Source: Limnephilus marmoratus (lineage: Eukaryota > Arthropoda > Insecta > Trichoptera > Limnephilidae). From it: a stretch of DNA of 64,000 bases. Below are positions 1 to 11,571 of this stretch, one piece after another (within the stretch, counting starts at the first letter, position 1; the number at the start of each line of letters is the position of its first letter). The translations under genes were made by a program, and so were the position numbers. The DNA lies in the NCBI GenBank assembly GCA_917880885.1, contig OU862928.1:6653721-6717720 (forward strand), written 5' to 3'. The notes under the pieces are model-generated. The model was not told where the DNA came from and searched no databases. It saw only the letters and a program-made list of their open reading frames with translations.

Positions 1-652
1 GGGCTATAGAAGCTTCACATCAAAAAGTGGCTTTTCAAGGATACGCATGAGTAGTATTTAGTTAATAATAATAATTGGCTAATTTATATAGCGCCGTTTT
101 CGTGGAAAATCACCTCAAGGGCGCTGTACAAATATATATATAAAAGAATTAATATTACTGGCTTATAACTAAGATTTACAATTACAACTAGTGACTTACA
201 TCTAAGACTAATAGCTACTTATATTACTGGCTTACAACTAAGATTTACATTTATAACTAGTGACTTACATCTAAGACTTATAGCTAGTGACTTATGACTA
301 AGACGTATAGATTCTAACCTAAAACTGATGACTTATTAACACACACATTTACAATTAAGATTAGCGCCAGAAGAAGTAGGAAGTTTTTACATAATATTTC
401 AATTCGAGAACACGGGTACAAAAAGTATAATAAAGATTAACTAGATTTACGGGAAGGTATACATATTTTAAATAAATTAATAAATTTAATAGTCGATCTT
501 TACTGCATTAAGGTGATTCATCGCTCAACAGTAAACAGATTGAGGTATCACAATTAACAGATTACATTAAACAGATTGAGTTAACTATAACGAAGAGAAA
601 AGAGAGAAAAAAAAACTGTTAAAATTTGCAGGGTTTAAATAGAATGATGAAT
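1..652 (-). repeat. 3' UTR-like tail of a CR1/L2-like LINE, with a minisatellite
   Basis: Non-coding stretch immediately downstream (minus strand) of the LINE reading frame at 653-1062. Near 84-125 it has a 'tatatagcgcc...gggcgctgtac' block that resembles LINE tails elsewhere in invertebrates; related blocks occur near 34530 and 22650. Positions 153-310 hold a roughly 69-bp unit repeated about twice (tattactggctta..., restarting at 222). No other gene is visible. Assignment to the LINE is inferred from adjacency. Confidence 0.4.
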
Positions 653-1062
653 TTATGGAAAAGAGTGTCGGAAAAAGTGAGTTTTCAGTTTGGATCTAAA
701 TTCCGCTGAGTTGGTTATGCATCTCAATTCCATAGGAAGTTTATTCCAAGCTTCAGGGCCGGATACTGCGAATGCACGATCACCAAACTTACTGTTCGGA
801 TTTCGCTTAGGTTCTTTCAACCTTCCAATTGCAGAAGATGTCGCTGATCTAAGAGTTGACTGCCTTAGACCAATATTTTCCGGAATGCATAGTTCAGAGA
901 TATAGGAAGGAGCCATTTCATTGATAGATTTAAACACCATCCAGCATAACTTGTATTGGATCCTTTCAGGACACTTCAGCCAGTGAAGATTTCGGAGGTG
1001 TTCCGAAATGTGCGAAAATTTGGGTACCCCAGTGATAAGTCGTGCTGCGGCGTTGAAAACTG
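653..1062 (-). pseudogene. LINE reverse transcriptase, C-terminal fragment (CR1/L2-like)
   Basis: The minus-strand frame stays open from about 1062 to the stop near 653. It contains the block typical of the last part of CR1/L2-like reverse transcriptases: FNAAARLITGV, then LHWLKCPERIQYK, then APSYISELC, then GDRAFAVSGPEAWNKLP, close to the end of the protein. The polymerase core (FADD box) is absent, so this is a 5'-truncated insertion, as is usual for target-primed LINEs. The protein would extend past the only visible Met at 940, so that Met is not a real start. Family-level call from motif order; exact clade uncertain. Confidence 0.75.
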
Positions 1063-1337
1063 ATTATAGTTGTTCTAATAAATTATTTCTTTATGGGTAT
1101 TATTATCTCAAACGAGACATGGTAACTAATACGTGGTCGGAATTTGAAAAGAAAGGGTTTGGATGAAAAATGAATACGTATCGTAAAGATATAATAAAAT
1201 AATGTCGACGCAATCAAAATGAATGGCTCAATTAATAACACAAACATTTACGATAATGTTCACTAGGACGAGGACAAGGAATACATTAAAAGGGAAGTTT
1301 TGGACCCAAAAATTGTTACAAAATGACTGAAAAATTC

Positions 1338-1735
1338 GATCGGTTTACAAGGCCACACGTTGCTGTGGCTAACGAAACACAATGCTACGCCATTACCCAA
1401 CATGTATAGCCGTCTGTTAAATCAAATCCACACCGCCCGCTCCCTTTATATATATATCGGTTGCCACTAAATGCTAGGTATGAAAGTAGGATTAAAAGCA
1501 GAATATATGGCCGTGTATATCACCTAGCGCCTAGCTGCGTAGCGACAAACTGGTCGCCAAATTGTATACATCTATATATTTCAACTAATTTACACAAATC
1601 CTTGACAAATTATGTATATAAAAACCTTCCTCATGAAACACTCTATCTATTGGTAAAAACCGCATGAAAATCCATCGCGTAGTTTAAAAGATCTAAGCGC
1701 ACAGCTGAGCGTCTTAATTTTATACTATGTAAAGA
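1338..1735 (-). mobile_element. Non-autonomous Helitron (minus strand)
   Basis: On the minus strand a 5' TC (1735-1734) follows an A and starts the motif TCTTTACATAGTATAAAAT. The other end near 1350 keeps the subterminal hairpin CCACAGCAACGTGTGG, but the final CTAG is degenerate. A better preserved relative at 33409-33703 shares the 5' motif, the 'ctatctattggt(g)aaaaccgcatgaaaatc' block and the same 3' hairpin. No protein is encoded. The far end is approximate because of decay. Confidence 0.65.
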
Positions 1736-1761
1736 TTATCGAAGAAAGCCAACACTTCTCA

Positions 1762-2078
1762 ATTCAATTTGGGAGGGGGGAATGGGTACCGCCGCCCCGG
1801 GAACCTTCATTGGATAACCAACACCTCTGCCGTTGGAGATTTAGCAGGGGTGCCCGGGTTCACGGGGTGAGGTTTGTCTAGGTCTTGGAGGCGGATGACA
1901 GGGACACACTGAACGCCAGATTCCTACCCACCCGTTAAACCCTTTTCCTTCCCAGAACTCTCCCCACCTTTCTTTCCTTAAAAAAACCCTCCACACAGCA
2001 TCCCCAAAGATGACATAGGCCGTGAGGGAAATTATTTTCCTCGGGGTCTCCTGTGTGAAGCTCATGTAAAAAAAAACT
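1762..2078 (+). mobile_element. SINE-B copy (shares 3' end with LINE-X)
   Basis: An interspersed repeat of 300-400 bp seen at least ten times in the window. The sense strand begins AATTTGGGAGG, then GGTACCGCCGCCCCGGG, and ends CCTCCACACAGCATC ... CTCCTGTGTGRAGCTCATGT followed by poly(A). This copy is nearly full length in the plus orientation, lacking one internal block. Its last roughly 90 bp match the 3' ends of LINE-X copies at 23335-23640 and 34905-35265. I cannot trace the 5' part to a tRNA, so the promoter origin is open. Confidence 0.6.
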
Positions 2079-2243
2079 TTGTTGCATGACATTACTCAAA
2101 ATGAAACAAAGCGTTACCTACAAATTAATAATTATTTTGAGAAACACTTTCGAAGTTTGACAGAAGTAAGGGAAAATTGTTGAAAAAATGAAACAATATT
2201 TCTTTGAAAACAGAAAAATCAGAAGATGGTACGGTCATGTCTA

Positions 2244-2330
2244 TCACTTGAACCCAGGATCTACGCCTTGCCGGTGCAAAGCTCTACCACCTGAGCTAAT
2301 ATGTCTACCACAAGAACTACCATCATTATA
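2244..2330 (-). repeat. tRNA-like SINE-C head
   Basis: Minus-strand sequence contains a box-A-like TAGCTCAGGTGGTAGAGC and a box-B-like GGGTTCAAGTG at tRNA spacing. The acceptor stem does not close and there is no clean anticodon stem, so it is a tRNA-derived repeat head and not a tRNA gene. Related heads lie at 53456-53550 and 58184-58290. Confidence 0.5.
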
Positions 2331-2539
2331 ATATTTTTTTAATATTTTTATCGTCTTAGATATGTCCTTACATCTTTTTGCTTTGAGATTAATATTGTCT
2401 TCATTTAATAAAAATATTATAATATTATAACTTTCGTCAAACAAATGGTTGAGTATTGGAGAGTTGAGCGCAGAAATAGAAGGATTTATGCTTGCCATTC
2501 AAGATAGAGTCATTAATACTAAAAATTATAGAAAGCATA

Positions 2540-3450
2540 TAATCAAAGATATAAATCAAATTGATGATTTATGAAGAAAATGTTTGGCTTTTTCCGAAAC
2601 TATAGAACATATTATATCGGGATGTTCAATATTAGCGCCGTCCGAGTATACATTTAGGCACAATCAGGTTTTAAAAATAATTCACCAAAGTTTGGTACTA
2701 TATAACTTACCATAACTTGATTGACTGCCGTAATATAGTACCATATTATGAATATGAACCAAATTCATTTTCAGAAAATTAATTTTATAAAATATATTAT
2801 GATAAAACTATACTAACAGACAGAACAATTAGTCATAATAGACCTGATATAGTTTTACATGACAAAATTAAAAAAAATAACTTATATAATTGATGTAGCT
2901 ATTCCAAATTCCTGTAATATTCAAAAAACTATTTCTGAAAAAATAAGAAAATATACAGATTTAGGAAATGAGATTAAAAGAATTTGACATTCTCGGACTA
3001 TAAAAATATTACCATATGTTATTTCGGCCACTGGCATAATACCTAGGAATCTGATTCAAAATTTAAGCATATTAGATTTGCCAAAGAATTTGTATATAAA
3101 AATGCAAAAATCAGTAATTTTAAATACATGTGGGATTACAAAAGATTTTTTAAATATTTATATTAAGGGATCAGTAGGATTTATAGGTTCAATTAGAAAT
3201 GCCACAGAGCCGAACCCTCTGATATGAAAATATCTGGAGTCGGTGAATTATATTCCCATTTGGTCTCTAGTAGGTTGACATGTTGTTCTTGTATTGTTTT
3301 GTATTTATAATACTTATATAATGCAATTGCATAGCGTGGGTTGACTAGATGATCATTTGGGGAAGTGTGTGAAAGGGTTTAGTTTTTCCTGTGGGGAAAA
3401 TTTAACCCGGACATTTAAATCTGGTGCGTAAAAAATAGATAATTTTATTT
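2540..3450 (+). pseudogene. LINE with restriction-like endonuclease (R2/R4-like), 3' portion
   Basis: Degenerate plus-strand coding sequence with stops. First comes a zinc-binding motif C-x(8)-E-T-I-E-H-I-I-S-G-C (about 2580-2630), then RHNQVLKIIH. Next come the endonuclease landmarks NRPDIVLHDK (about 2840) and YIIDVAIPNS (about 2890), then ISEKIRKYTDLGNEIKR and the terminal ISATGIIP...LYIKMQKSVILNT (about 3010-3130). The zinc motif followed by R-P-D...D is the arrangement of LINEs with a PD-(D/E)XK-type nuclease instead of an APE. The 3' UTR follows to about 3450. Clade is inferred, not proven. Confidence 0.65.
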
Positions 3451-4493
3451 ATATTAGATATTATCGGGTTAAATCATCCCCACAGGAAAAACTAAACCCT
3501 TTCACACACTTTTCCACAAACGATCATCTAGTCTAGAGGTCGGCAAAGTGCGGCTCCGGAGCCGCATGCGGCTCTTTGGCCCGTTATGTGCGGCTCTGGC
3601 ACAAATGTCCACCGACGGACGCGCAAGACGCGCCGATTGCAACGGCGCGGCGGGTGACGACTGCAGAGCTTACGTGGCGCAGGAGACTCGCGCGTTTCAT
3701 CAAGTCTTTCGATGTTAGAAGAAATCATTTCATTCGAAAATAAATTATCCCCTTTCACTTAATATTTTGAAAGGGAAACATTGTTTCACTTTCCGAGTCT
3801 GCTAAAGCATCGCCAAGAAAATAATTCCTCCATTGACAAACACTATTTCAAAACAACCATTTTAAATATGAGGTAACAATTTCTCAGCAGGTTTCGGGAA
3901 TTTAAAAACAGCAGAGCGTCCTTAGCATTCGTCAAATACCCTCCTAATGCTTCGATAACAGATTTTAAAAAAATCATTTTGCATTGACATTGGTAACAAT
4001 TAAATACAATAGGCCACTTGCATCACATTTTTTAAAATTTTTTTCCGGTTTAGGCAAATATTCTAAGACATTCTGTTTTTTTTTTTTTTTTTAATCGTAT
4101 TTTTGAAACCCTGGGGATTTTTTGAAAATTTCAATCCGAAAAATCAGACCATTTTTTATAAACCGGAAAGACGGGACATAATTTTATAGGTGTGAAAAAA
4201 CGATAATTACATAGCCGAAAATCATTTAAAAAAAAAGAACGTTTTCCACACGAATGGCAGAGGAGAATAACGAGGCATACCAAAAATATTACATCTCATA
4301 AATATTTTTTTCCTTGATCCATCTTATTGATCATAAATCATTATAATGTACAGCGTCTATATTACTAAATTCAATGTAATATACTTGAACTTGTAAATGG
4401 TAATAATAATAAGAATATTATAAAATTTTATTTTGTTAAAATCAGCACCATAATCATTACACCTCTAAAACATGTACCGACATCCTCTTCACG

Positions 4494-4542
4494 TTCTGAA
4501 GAGAACCCCGTACCCATTAATTGTACGGGGTTCTCTTCAGAA
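4494..4542. repeat. Perfect 20-bp inverted repeat (hairpin) inside the hAT
   Basis: Arms 4494-4513 and 4523-4542 are exact reverse complements (TTCTGAAGAGAACCCCGTAC), separated by a 9-nt loop. The perfection contrasts with the decayed surroundings. Confidence 0.9.
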
Positions 4543-4929
4543 TATCTGTCAAAAAATCAAACCAAATGATAAGTTCGCAGAGAACAAACAATAAATCTAG
4601 TGAACGAATTCAAAAATTCGCCTGAAATCAAAGTGATGCCATATAAAAAAATAAATCAGTGTGGAATTTTATAAAATTAATAGGAACATTTTCGGCGACG
4701 GGACATTTTCATGTAGTGACGTCACGAGCCCAAATAATGGATTTATTTATTTAAAAATAAAAAAAACTGTACATTTCTAAAAATTTTTACTAACATTTTC
4801 GTAATTTTAGTAAAAAACTCTATCCACACGATTTTTTCCAAGTCGTTTTGAAGTCCATGCAAGTGGCCTATTGCTGGATTTAAAAACTAGGAAATATAGA
4901 GCTCTAAATTTGAACGCCTTTGTGTTGAT

Positions 4930-5270
4930 TTTGAAATATTGGAGCTGAAATGGAAATACAAATGTGAGCTTAGTTCACAACTCAGAACACACGTGATCTG
5001 CTTTGAAAGACCTGGAGAAGGAAGACATGATCACCTTCAATGCCTGGAATAGTATTCCTAACTCTTACGATCAGCTGAAAAAAACCGCGTTTGCTGTTCC
5101 ATTCCCTTTTCAGTTCTACATATTCACGCAAACAATCTTTTTCAAGCATGAACCTTATCAAGAGTAACCTTGTCTTATTGTTACCGGAATCGTGTCTGAA
5201 ATTAAGAATAACAACATACAAACCTGACTTACTCAAACTTTTCTTGGAGATTTAATGGACATTGTTCGCA
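4930..5270 (+). pseudogene. hAT transposase C-terminal remnant
   Basis: Frame-shifted plus-strand segments can be read as the end of a hAT transposase of the GTF2IRD2/ZBED5-like kind: DLEKEDMITF, then YDQLKKTAFAV, and finally TTYKPDLLKL at about 5210-5240. In this family these precede and follow the FGSTYxCE..FS dimerisation block, which is scrambled here. Inactive, and recognisable only by motif order. Confidence 0.5.
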
Positions 5271-5512
5271 TTAAGTGTATGTCAGCCATTGTGACAATTT
5301 AAATTTATGGATTCTTTAATTGCATATTATTTTTTATCAACGAATAAAATATGTATTAAGTATGAAATAAGATTTATTCGGCGTTATTTAATAAAGTGCT
5401 AAAATTATTATAAATGTTAGCTAAATCAAAAAACAGATTTGGCTCCCAAATTTTTTTTGAACCGTTGCAATGACATTTTTGGCGCTTTGACTAATAAGTT
5501 TGCCGACCCCTG

Positions 5513-5790
5513 ATCTAGTCAATTCACGCTATGCAATTGCACCATATAAGTATAATAAATACAAAATAATACAAGAACAACATGTCAACCTACCAGAGAC
5601 TAAATGGGAACATAATTCACCAGATATTTTCATATCAGAGGGTTCGGCTCGGTGGAACTCCTAATTGGACTTATAAATCCAACTGATCCCTCAATATAAA
5701 TATTTAAAAAATATTTTGTAATCTTACATTATTTAAAACGACTGATTTTTGCATATTTATATATAAATTATTTGACCAATCTGATATGCC
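5513..5790 (-). repeat. Inverted second copy of the endonuclease-LINE 3' end
   Basis: With 3455-3533 this forms a minus-strand copy of the LINE tail seen at 3130-3450: shared blocks include CATGTCAACCTACCAGAGAC, the 'gaaccctctgatatgaaaatatctgg' segment and the 'ccccacaggaaaaactaaaccc' block. The hAT at 3534-5512 split it. It ends near 5790 in the MQKSVILN coding block. Confidence 0.7.
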
Positions 5791-6604
5791 TAAATTTTGA
5801 ATGTGAGAAATGGACTCATTATTATTAAGGGTTTTTTATTTCTAAATTCTAAGGCTTCGAATTTATCTAAACTTCTAAATTATCCCTGTATTTTTTTAAA
5901 GCGGATTATTCAACATGGATGCACCAAGAATACTCATCTACCTGTGTATCTGCTCAAGGGTTGTAAAAAGGTTAAAAAATATATCCACGACGCAACCTTT
6001 GAAGTTAGTTCAAGTTGTTAAATTCTGAATCCCCAATTTACGTACATTTAAAACAAGTCGAGGGTTTTTTTTTAAACAGCCAAGGGCTTCTACACGAGTG
6101 AAACTTAAACCTTTCGACAAAAAGAAACAACCTTAAGTCGAAACATCTCCGAGATATTCGTTACACGAGGCACTCTTGAAGAAATAACAGATTTATTACT
6201 TGCTTAGGACCGGCGTATGTGTTTTCTAGTAGATAAACATTCAACTCGTTTAGAAACTAATTACGTTTGTTTCTTGGAATCCACTGAGATTCTCCTCGTG
6301 TAATTCAAATCAAAATGTATCGCGATAGTAGAGCCGGTAATTGGCCAAGTGGTTCAAAGGTTAAGGTTGGGTTAATTTTTTTTTTTTTACTGATCTGGAT
6401 GCACTATCTAAATGGTCGTTGGTAAGAAAATTAGATTTTAATTCGAGAAATGCGTCACAAAGTCCTTCACTCGTTGTAAAAACATTATAGTTTACGATTA
6501 TAAAATAAAAGGTGAAACGTGTAAAATAAAAAATAAATAAAAAATAAATAAAAAATTAATAAAAATTAATAAAAATTAATAATTTGTAAAATAATAATAA
6601 ATTA
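5791..6604. other. No gene recognised
   Basis: AT-rich unassigned DNA. The only structure I see is a 10-bp inverted repeat, TTACACGAGG at 6171 and CCTCGTGTAA near 6295, spanning about 134 bp. That could be a tiny MITE, but no TSD is evident. Confidence 0.4.
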
Positions 6605-7215
6605 CCGTTAAATCAGGTGTAAAATCCGTGAAGGATCTCGGTGTCGTCTTTGATACCGAACTGACATTTTCTTGCCAAATATCGCAGCTCACTCAGTCTT
6701 GGGTTCTCTACAAACTTCTTGGGTTCATCATCAGGACTTGTAAGCAGTTTGATAACCAAGAAGTTATGCTAGCGTTATTCGATGGCATACTGAGAAGCAG
6801 AGTATGCGAGCGATGTTTGGTCACCGTACCACCCGTACCACGTACATTGATATGTTAGGGCATATCCAGAAGAAGTTTCTCAGGTATTTTTATACGGTTC
6901 ATGCACCATATTGACTAACTTGAGGAAACTGATTCTGTGAGTCTAGAAACTAGACGCAAAGCAAGTCTTGTGCTATTCTGACTTTCAAAATTTGGAACAA
7001 TTTCATCGATAGCCCATTTCTCTTGGGATGCTATGATTTATATGTACCAGACCACTACAGCCGAAGTCAACATCATTCTTATTTCTTTAAATGACGAACG
7101 GCAGAACAGACTTCTGTGAAACAGAAGCATAGCATGACGAGGGGAGTGGTGCTATTAAATGAAATTGCAAACCATTGGGATGTAAGTGACTGTTCTTTAT
7201 ATGCCTTAAAAATAT
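6605..7215 (+). pseudogene. LINE reverse transcriptase, C-terminal fragment (Jockey/BS-like)
   Basis: Begins VKDLGVVFDTELTFSCQI, the post-FADD block of insect LINE reverse transcriptases, followed by LGFIIRTCKQF, then (after a frameshift) IQKKFLRYF near 6870. It finishes around 7100-7210 with the C-terminal segment LLNEIANHWDVSDCSLYALK. Several stops and frameshifts, no polymerase core: a 5'-truncated dead copy. Confidence 0.7.
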
Positions 7216-7293
7216 TATTGAAGAGTCACTTGCCTAAATGCGAATAGGGTAACTAAATTGTACTGTAATTGGAATTATTCTGTTGTACAGTAA

Positions 7294-9059
7294 TCTATAT
7301 ATATAAAAATTTAGGTTCCGTATGTTTGCGATCGCTAATCTCGAAAAGTAATCGGTGGATTGACTCAAAATTTTTACAGAACATTGCATTTTAGCAGAAG
7401 AGCGTTGAGAGAATTGACTCATAATTTGTCATAGTAAAAAACGGAATGACAGTTCTAGACAGTGTTGCCATTTTATTAATTTTATTAAAAGTTACAAAAA
7501 TTTATGATACCTACAACCTACAATTAGGAATTAAAATAATTTAATCGGATTTAAAAGTAGAATTATATCTAACAAATTATATTACTATTTTCACCTTAGA
7601 TTTCACTAATTTATTTTCTCTGTGCATTTTAAATTTACTCATAATTGTACTGAATGTCAGTTCGTAACTTTGCAAAACCTACAAAAAATCAGATTAACAA
7701 ATCGATTTATATATGACAAATTTTCAATGGGTCAAAAAAGTGTAACTGTGACCTGTTGATTGATGTGTAAGTTTTTTCAAAGTTGATCACCATTCGTGGG
7801 ATGATCACGTTCAAACATAGGCTGTCGTACTCGACACGCAAACGCAGATCGTCAGAGAAGATCAAACCGCACTGATCAAGAACGTTTAGACGATAATGAA
7901 CATGTTCGAGTTAGAATTATTCAGAGGCGAGCAGAAGAACTGGCGAATGGTCGGGAAGAAAAAATTAAAAACTTACGAGTAGAAGCGCGAAGAAGACGAG
8001 CAGCACATTCATCTCAACAACGTCAAGAAGAAATAGATCAACGCCGAAGACGAATGCAAGTGCAACTTTTGAATAACCATGCTTCGTACTATCGAATTGC
8101 TTTTTCATACGAACCAGATATTCAATACAATACCTCATGTAAATTTGTTCAAATCGGTAAAATGGATAAAGTTTGTCCACACTGCAAAGCGAAGGAGAAA
8201 CTCAAGGAATGTGTTGTGCGAGCGGCAAAGTGAAGCTACCTGAAATTGATCAGCCAATAGCACCACTGATAAATTTGTTGCAAGGAATTTTTGATGATTC
8301 AAAACATTTCCTCAAAAATATTAGAAAATACAATTCATATTTTCAGATGACTTTATTTGGCGCTAACGTTATAACAGAAAATTTTATGCCGACGCCGCGA
8401 CGTTTAAAATTCAGGGACAAATTTACCATAAAACTGGCTCTTTGCTTCCTTTTCACAGCAATTAACATAAATTTCTACAAATATATTTCATGGGAGATCA
8501 AAATGATCGGTTGAATGCACGCTGTCAAATCTCTACTAAAGTCAAAAGGCATATAGTTGAGTCGTTGCAAAAAATGAAACATGATAACAATAATTTAATT
8601 CGAATGTTCAAAAATGCAATTGATCTCATGCCATAAGACAGCCATAAAATTAACATTAGTGCTGATCAAACACCAGCAAGTGAGCATGTCAGACGATATA
8701 ATGCGCCAACAATTAATGAGGTGGGAATTGTCATGGTTGGAGAAGAATTTCATCCTCGCGATATCGTTTTGCAACGCATAAATGATCAACTACAAAGAAT
8801 TGCTGACACTAATAGGTGCTAATCTATAATAAAGTGATATTGTAAAAGCATTTAAGGTCTGAATAAATAAATAATTTAAAATTTTTTTTTAATGTTCTTT
8901 TTCTTCCTTTATATTCTACACTACAGCAAAGTCACAGCAGATATTCAATTAAGCAATGTGTCTTCTTGGAAAATGCACAGTTACTAAACAATTTTTGTTA
9001 ACTCCTCTAATAATTATAATCAGACAAAGCCACAACGAAGCGTTGTCGGGTTCAGCTAG
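7294..9059 (+). mobile_element. Helitron with both termini and a partial Rep/helicase N-terminus
   Basis: The 5' end is TC at 7294-7295 (TCTATATATATAAAAATTTAGG) preceded by A. The 3' end is CTAG at 9056-9059 followed by T. Immediately inside the 3' end is the hairpin ACAACGAAGCGTTGT, nine bases before CTAG. These fit insertion between A and T without TSD. Only the first part of the RepHel protein is present, so the element is internally deleted and non-autonomous. A free-standing (AT)n and another Helitron tail follow. Confidence 0.85.
7796..8825 (+). pseudogene. Helitron helicase-like N-terminal region (degenerate)
   Basis: A frame open from about 7830 reads RTRHANADRQ, then a charged stretch (QRRAEELANGREEK, ARRRRAAH), then SYEPDIQY, then the zinc-type MDKVCPHCKAK (about 8165). 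The frame then shifts to GMCCASGKVKLPEID, FLKNIRKYNSYFQMTLFGAN, shifts again to FKIQGQIYHKTGSLLP and FLQIYFMGD, and ends RRYNAPTINEVGIVMVGEE...RDIVLQR (about 8690-8780). This is the motif order of the Helitron_like_N region. The HUH nickase and the SF1 helicase motifs that would follow are missing. At least two frameshifts and one stop (MP*DS, about 8635). Confidence 0.85.
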
Positions 9060-9114
9060 TAATTAATAATAATAATTATTATTTTCCGTTAGTTAAGTAC
9101 GCCATAATTTCACA

Positions 9115-9408
9115 AGCAAAAAAATTCGCTTATAATGATGGGAGTAGAAATAAGGGGGGAGGGGGTGGAGGGAGGGGGGTGGGGGGAGGGGGGAAAGGAA
9201 CTCAGGAAGGGGGGTTAGCGGGACGGGGGAAGGGGAGAAGTGGAGTGGGGAGAGGGAGAGGGAACGCGAGAGGGGAAAGGATACGCAGGGAGAAACAATT
9301 TAGATCAAGGTATGGTATACGCAGGGAGAAACAATTTAGATCATTTCAGCTAATAAGTTGACAACAGTTTTTGTTTCTGAGGCGGTACGAAGTTCGCCGG
9401 ATCAGCTA

Positions 9409-9409
<1 letters not shown>
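9115..9409 (+). mobile_element. Helitron 3' fragment (G-rich family)
   Basis: Ends ...GTTCGCCGGATCAGCTAG at 9409, followed by T, with a GGCG/CGCC stem just inside. Shares a purine-rich body and the block CGCAGGGAGAAACAATTT with the complete Helitrons at 18322-19089 and 41079-41559. That block is locally duplicated in tandem here (about 9285-9345). No 5' TC terminus, so truncated. Confidence 0.6.

Positions 9410-9410
<1 letters not shown>

Positions 9411-9463
<53 letters not shown>
9411..9463. repeat. (AT)n microsatellite
   Basis: Uninterrupted alternating A and T directly after the Helitron CTAG end; an AT dinucleotide is the Helitron target, so the array may have been the insertion site. 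Confidence 0.95.
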
Positions 9464-9467
<4 letters not shown>

Positions 9468-10199
9468 AAGAAAACCACTTATGAGTGCTTTCCTTAAGCT
9501 TGTATTTGCTGCGTCACTGAGTACTGAGCTAGTTAGTGGCCCACTAGATATCAGAACAGATGAATCGAGTTAGGAAAATATAATTGTCAGAATTATTGGA
9601 TTAACAATTCCTGAAAATATTATCTTATTTTATTTATTATTTATTAAAGAAACCTGAAATAAGGGCTTTAAATGTTGTTTCTTTTGTTTTTATAGGTAAG
9701 TGAATCTTTTTTTAACCGATAATATAATTTTTAAGAGTTGTAAATACGTATTGTTAATAAATCTTTTGTTTTTATAGAGAAACGCAATTACGCCTTTGTT
9801 TTATTCAAGAATATAAAAAATCAATATATATATAAGTTTTGATGGTAGATACAATAAGTTTCTTATAAATGTAAATAATATATTTTTAAATAATATAAGT
9901 ATAGAAAAGAGAAAAAAAAAGAAAATTCAAAAAGAAACAAAAAAATATAAACGTGTATGCTTTTCAACCATTTCATGAAATTTTAGATTTGATTTTGATG
10001 AATTTATGAACTAAAGAATCGAAAAATAGATAAAGAAAAGAAAGTAGTGAAACGATAATTGCCAAGAAAAATTTAAGCAGTTTTTGACTTTACAATGGTT
10101 TCCATAAAAATAATATTAATGTAGTACAAATATAATACCAATATATAGGAAAGTTCAAATTAAAAAAAAATAATGACCGCCTTTTTCATATGTAGCACA
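9464..10199. other. No gene recognised
   Basis: AT-rich sequence without convincing coding potential, terminal repeats or match to other repeats in the window. Confidence 0.5.
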
Positions 10200-10790
10200 T
10201 TCAGCTTTCCCCAAAACCAGAAGTCAATCATTTACCAGATTACCCAGAATGCTAGCACTTTTTAATTTCCATGCATCGGGTATAAGAAAATTTAGGGCCT
10301 ACGTATGAGAATTGTCTCTGTGCTAAAGATGAAGAAGCAGTGGGAGGAACTACTGGATTCCTCTTTGCATGACTGGTGTCGTTATAATGTTCTATGGAAT
10401 TGTAGTGGTGACGCTGTCTTTGAGTATGTGATATAATTTTCCTCATGTATAATTGTCTTACATCAAGAACATGAAACTCTTCGAACAATGAATCGCTATG
10501 GTATCTGAACGGTTTTTTAAGTATGACTCTTAGAGTGAGTCTGGTTCAAGTATTGTTTTTGTACAACCGCCCCAAACCACGGATGCCTAATTTAATATGG
10601 AATTACACATGGCAAAGTAAATTCGTTTCATGTCTTTACGCTGAGATTAATTGCCATGAACAAATGTGTAAGTTTCCTTACCTTTATGGAAGTTAAGTTT
10701 ATATGTTTGTGCCAACTCGGAAATTTATCTATGATAATTCCTAGATATTTTATACTATCCAGTGTCCACACGTTCTAAGGTAATGTATTT
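10200..10790 (-). pseudogene. Jockey-group LINE ORF2, C-terminal fragment
   Basis: Minus-strand segment FEEFHVLDVRQLYMRKIIS...RQRHHYNSIEHYNDTSHAKRNP...SLAQRQFSYVGP matches, residue for residue in many places, the C-terminus of the nearly intact LINE at 55051-57906 (LQVLDVRQLYMRKLIL, SLAQRHFSFLGP). DNA at 10555-10790 continues the match upstream (cccaaaccacggatgcctaatt; 'atattttatactatccagtgtccac'). Fragmentary and frameshifted. A related but not identical subfamily. Confidence 0.8.
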
Positions 10791-10993
10791 ACATGTAATT
10801 GGAAGCACCTTTTCACCTTTTTAGTTTTCGGATACATTCAGAAATATTCCATTTATTTGGGTTTTATGGCAAAGCTAAAATTTTCTGACCCTCTGACAGA
10901 ATATGCCCGAGACCCGATGGGATTACTAGTTATAAATCATATTTATAAGCCACTGGTTATAAATCGAAGTTGTACTTCTATAAGGGGGTATTT

Positions 10994-11430
10994 GATATTA
11001 TTTTCATGGGCGAGAACTGGACGTTTTTGAAAGGAAAATTTTGAGGCGTATCTTCGGACCGGTTTTAGAAAATGAATTTTGGCGCAGACGTTACAACAAT
11101 GAGTTATATACTCTGTTTAATGATTTAGACGTCACAAAATTTATAAAACTGGGAAGACTTCGGTGGCTGGGTCACGTAGAGAGAATGACCGAGCCTCAAG
11201 CACCAAAGTCCCTGCTCAACTCAAGACCGGTGGCGAACCAAGGGCGAAGGGCGAAGGAGCCTGGGAAGACTAATAAGATGGAGCGACAACCTCATCAAAG
11301 ATATATCTATCTTGGAGCTTCTAAACTGGAGAGAGCTGGCGCAAAACTTACATGGGTGGAGGAAGACTCTTGAGGAAGCCAAGACCCGCCAGGGGTTGTA
11401 GAGCCAAAAGTGATGATGATGATGACGATG
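10994..11430 (+). mobile_element. RTE-like LINE, 5'-truncated, 12-bp TSD
   Basis: Coding remnant RELDVFERKILRRIFGP, FWRRRYNNELYTLF and KLGRLRWLGHVERM is the C-terminal signature of insect RTE-type LINEs. After a frameshift near 11275 it continues RWSDNLIKDI...NWRELAQN and ends TLEEAKTRQGL-stop near 11400. The 3' tail is a (TGA)n microsatellite, usual for RTE. The flanks carry an identical AAGGGGGTATTT at 10982-10993 and 11431-11442, so the insertion limits are exact. Dead on arrival (5' truncated) and then mutated. Confidence 0.85.
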
Positions 11431-11571
11431 AAGGGGGTATTTCACCATCCTCATCACACCTTACCCATAAGAAAAGAATATTAATAAATGAACAAATATA
11501 TACTCAAAATGAAAAAAAAACGAGTGTGCTTTAGACCACACGACTAAAGTATAAATACAAGACAAACCTTG

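Larger units (their letters stand above)
3534..5512 (+). mobile_element. hAT transposon with degenerate transposase, 8-bp TSD
   Basis: The ends are imperfect terminal inverted repeats: left TAGAGGTCGGCAAAGT, right (reverse complement) CAGGGGTCGGCAAACT. Flanks 3526-3533 and 5513-5520 are the identical octamer ATCTAGTC, a perfect 8-bp hAT-type TSD. Subterminal GCGGCTC repeats (3550-3600) are typical of this hAT subgroup. It sits in the junction between two inverted LINE 3' ends. Coding capacity is reduced to a decayed C-terminal piece. Confidence 0.88.

Noticed and set aside
6171..6305. MITE with TTACACGAGG ends
   Set aside because: Only 10 bp of inverted repeat, no TSD and no second copy seen.
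8173..8514. Independent host gene of 113 aa
   Set aside because: It is one frame-shifted piece of the Helitron helicase-like region, with neighbouring pieces in other frames.
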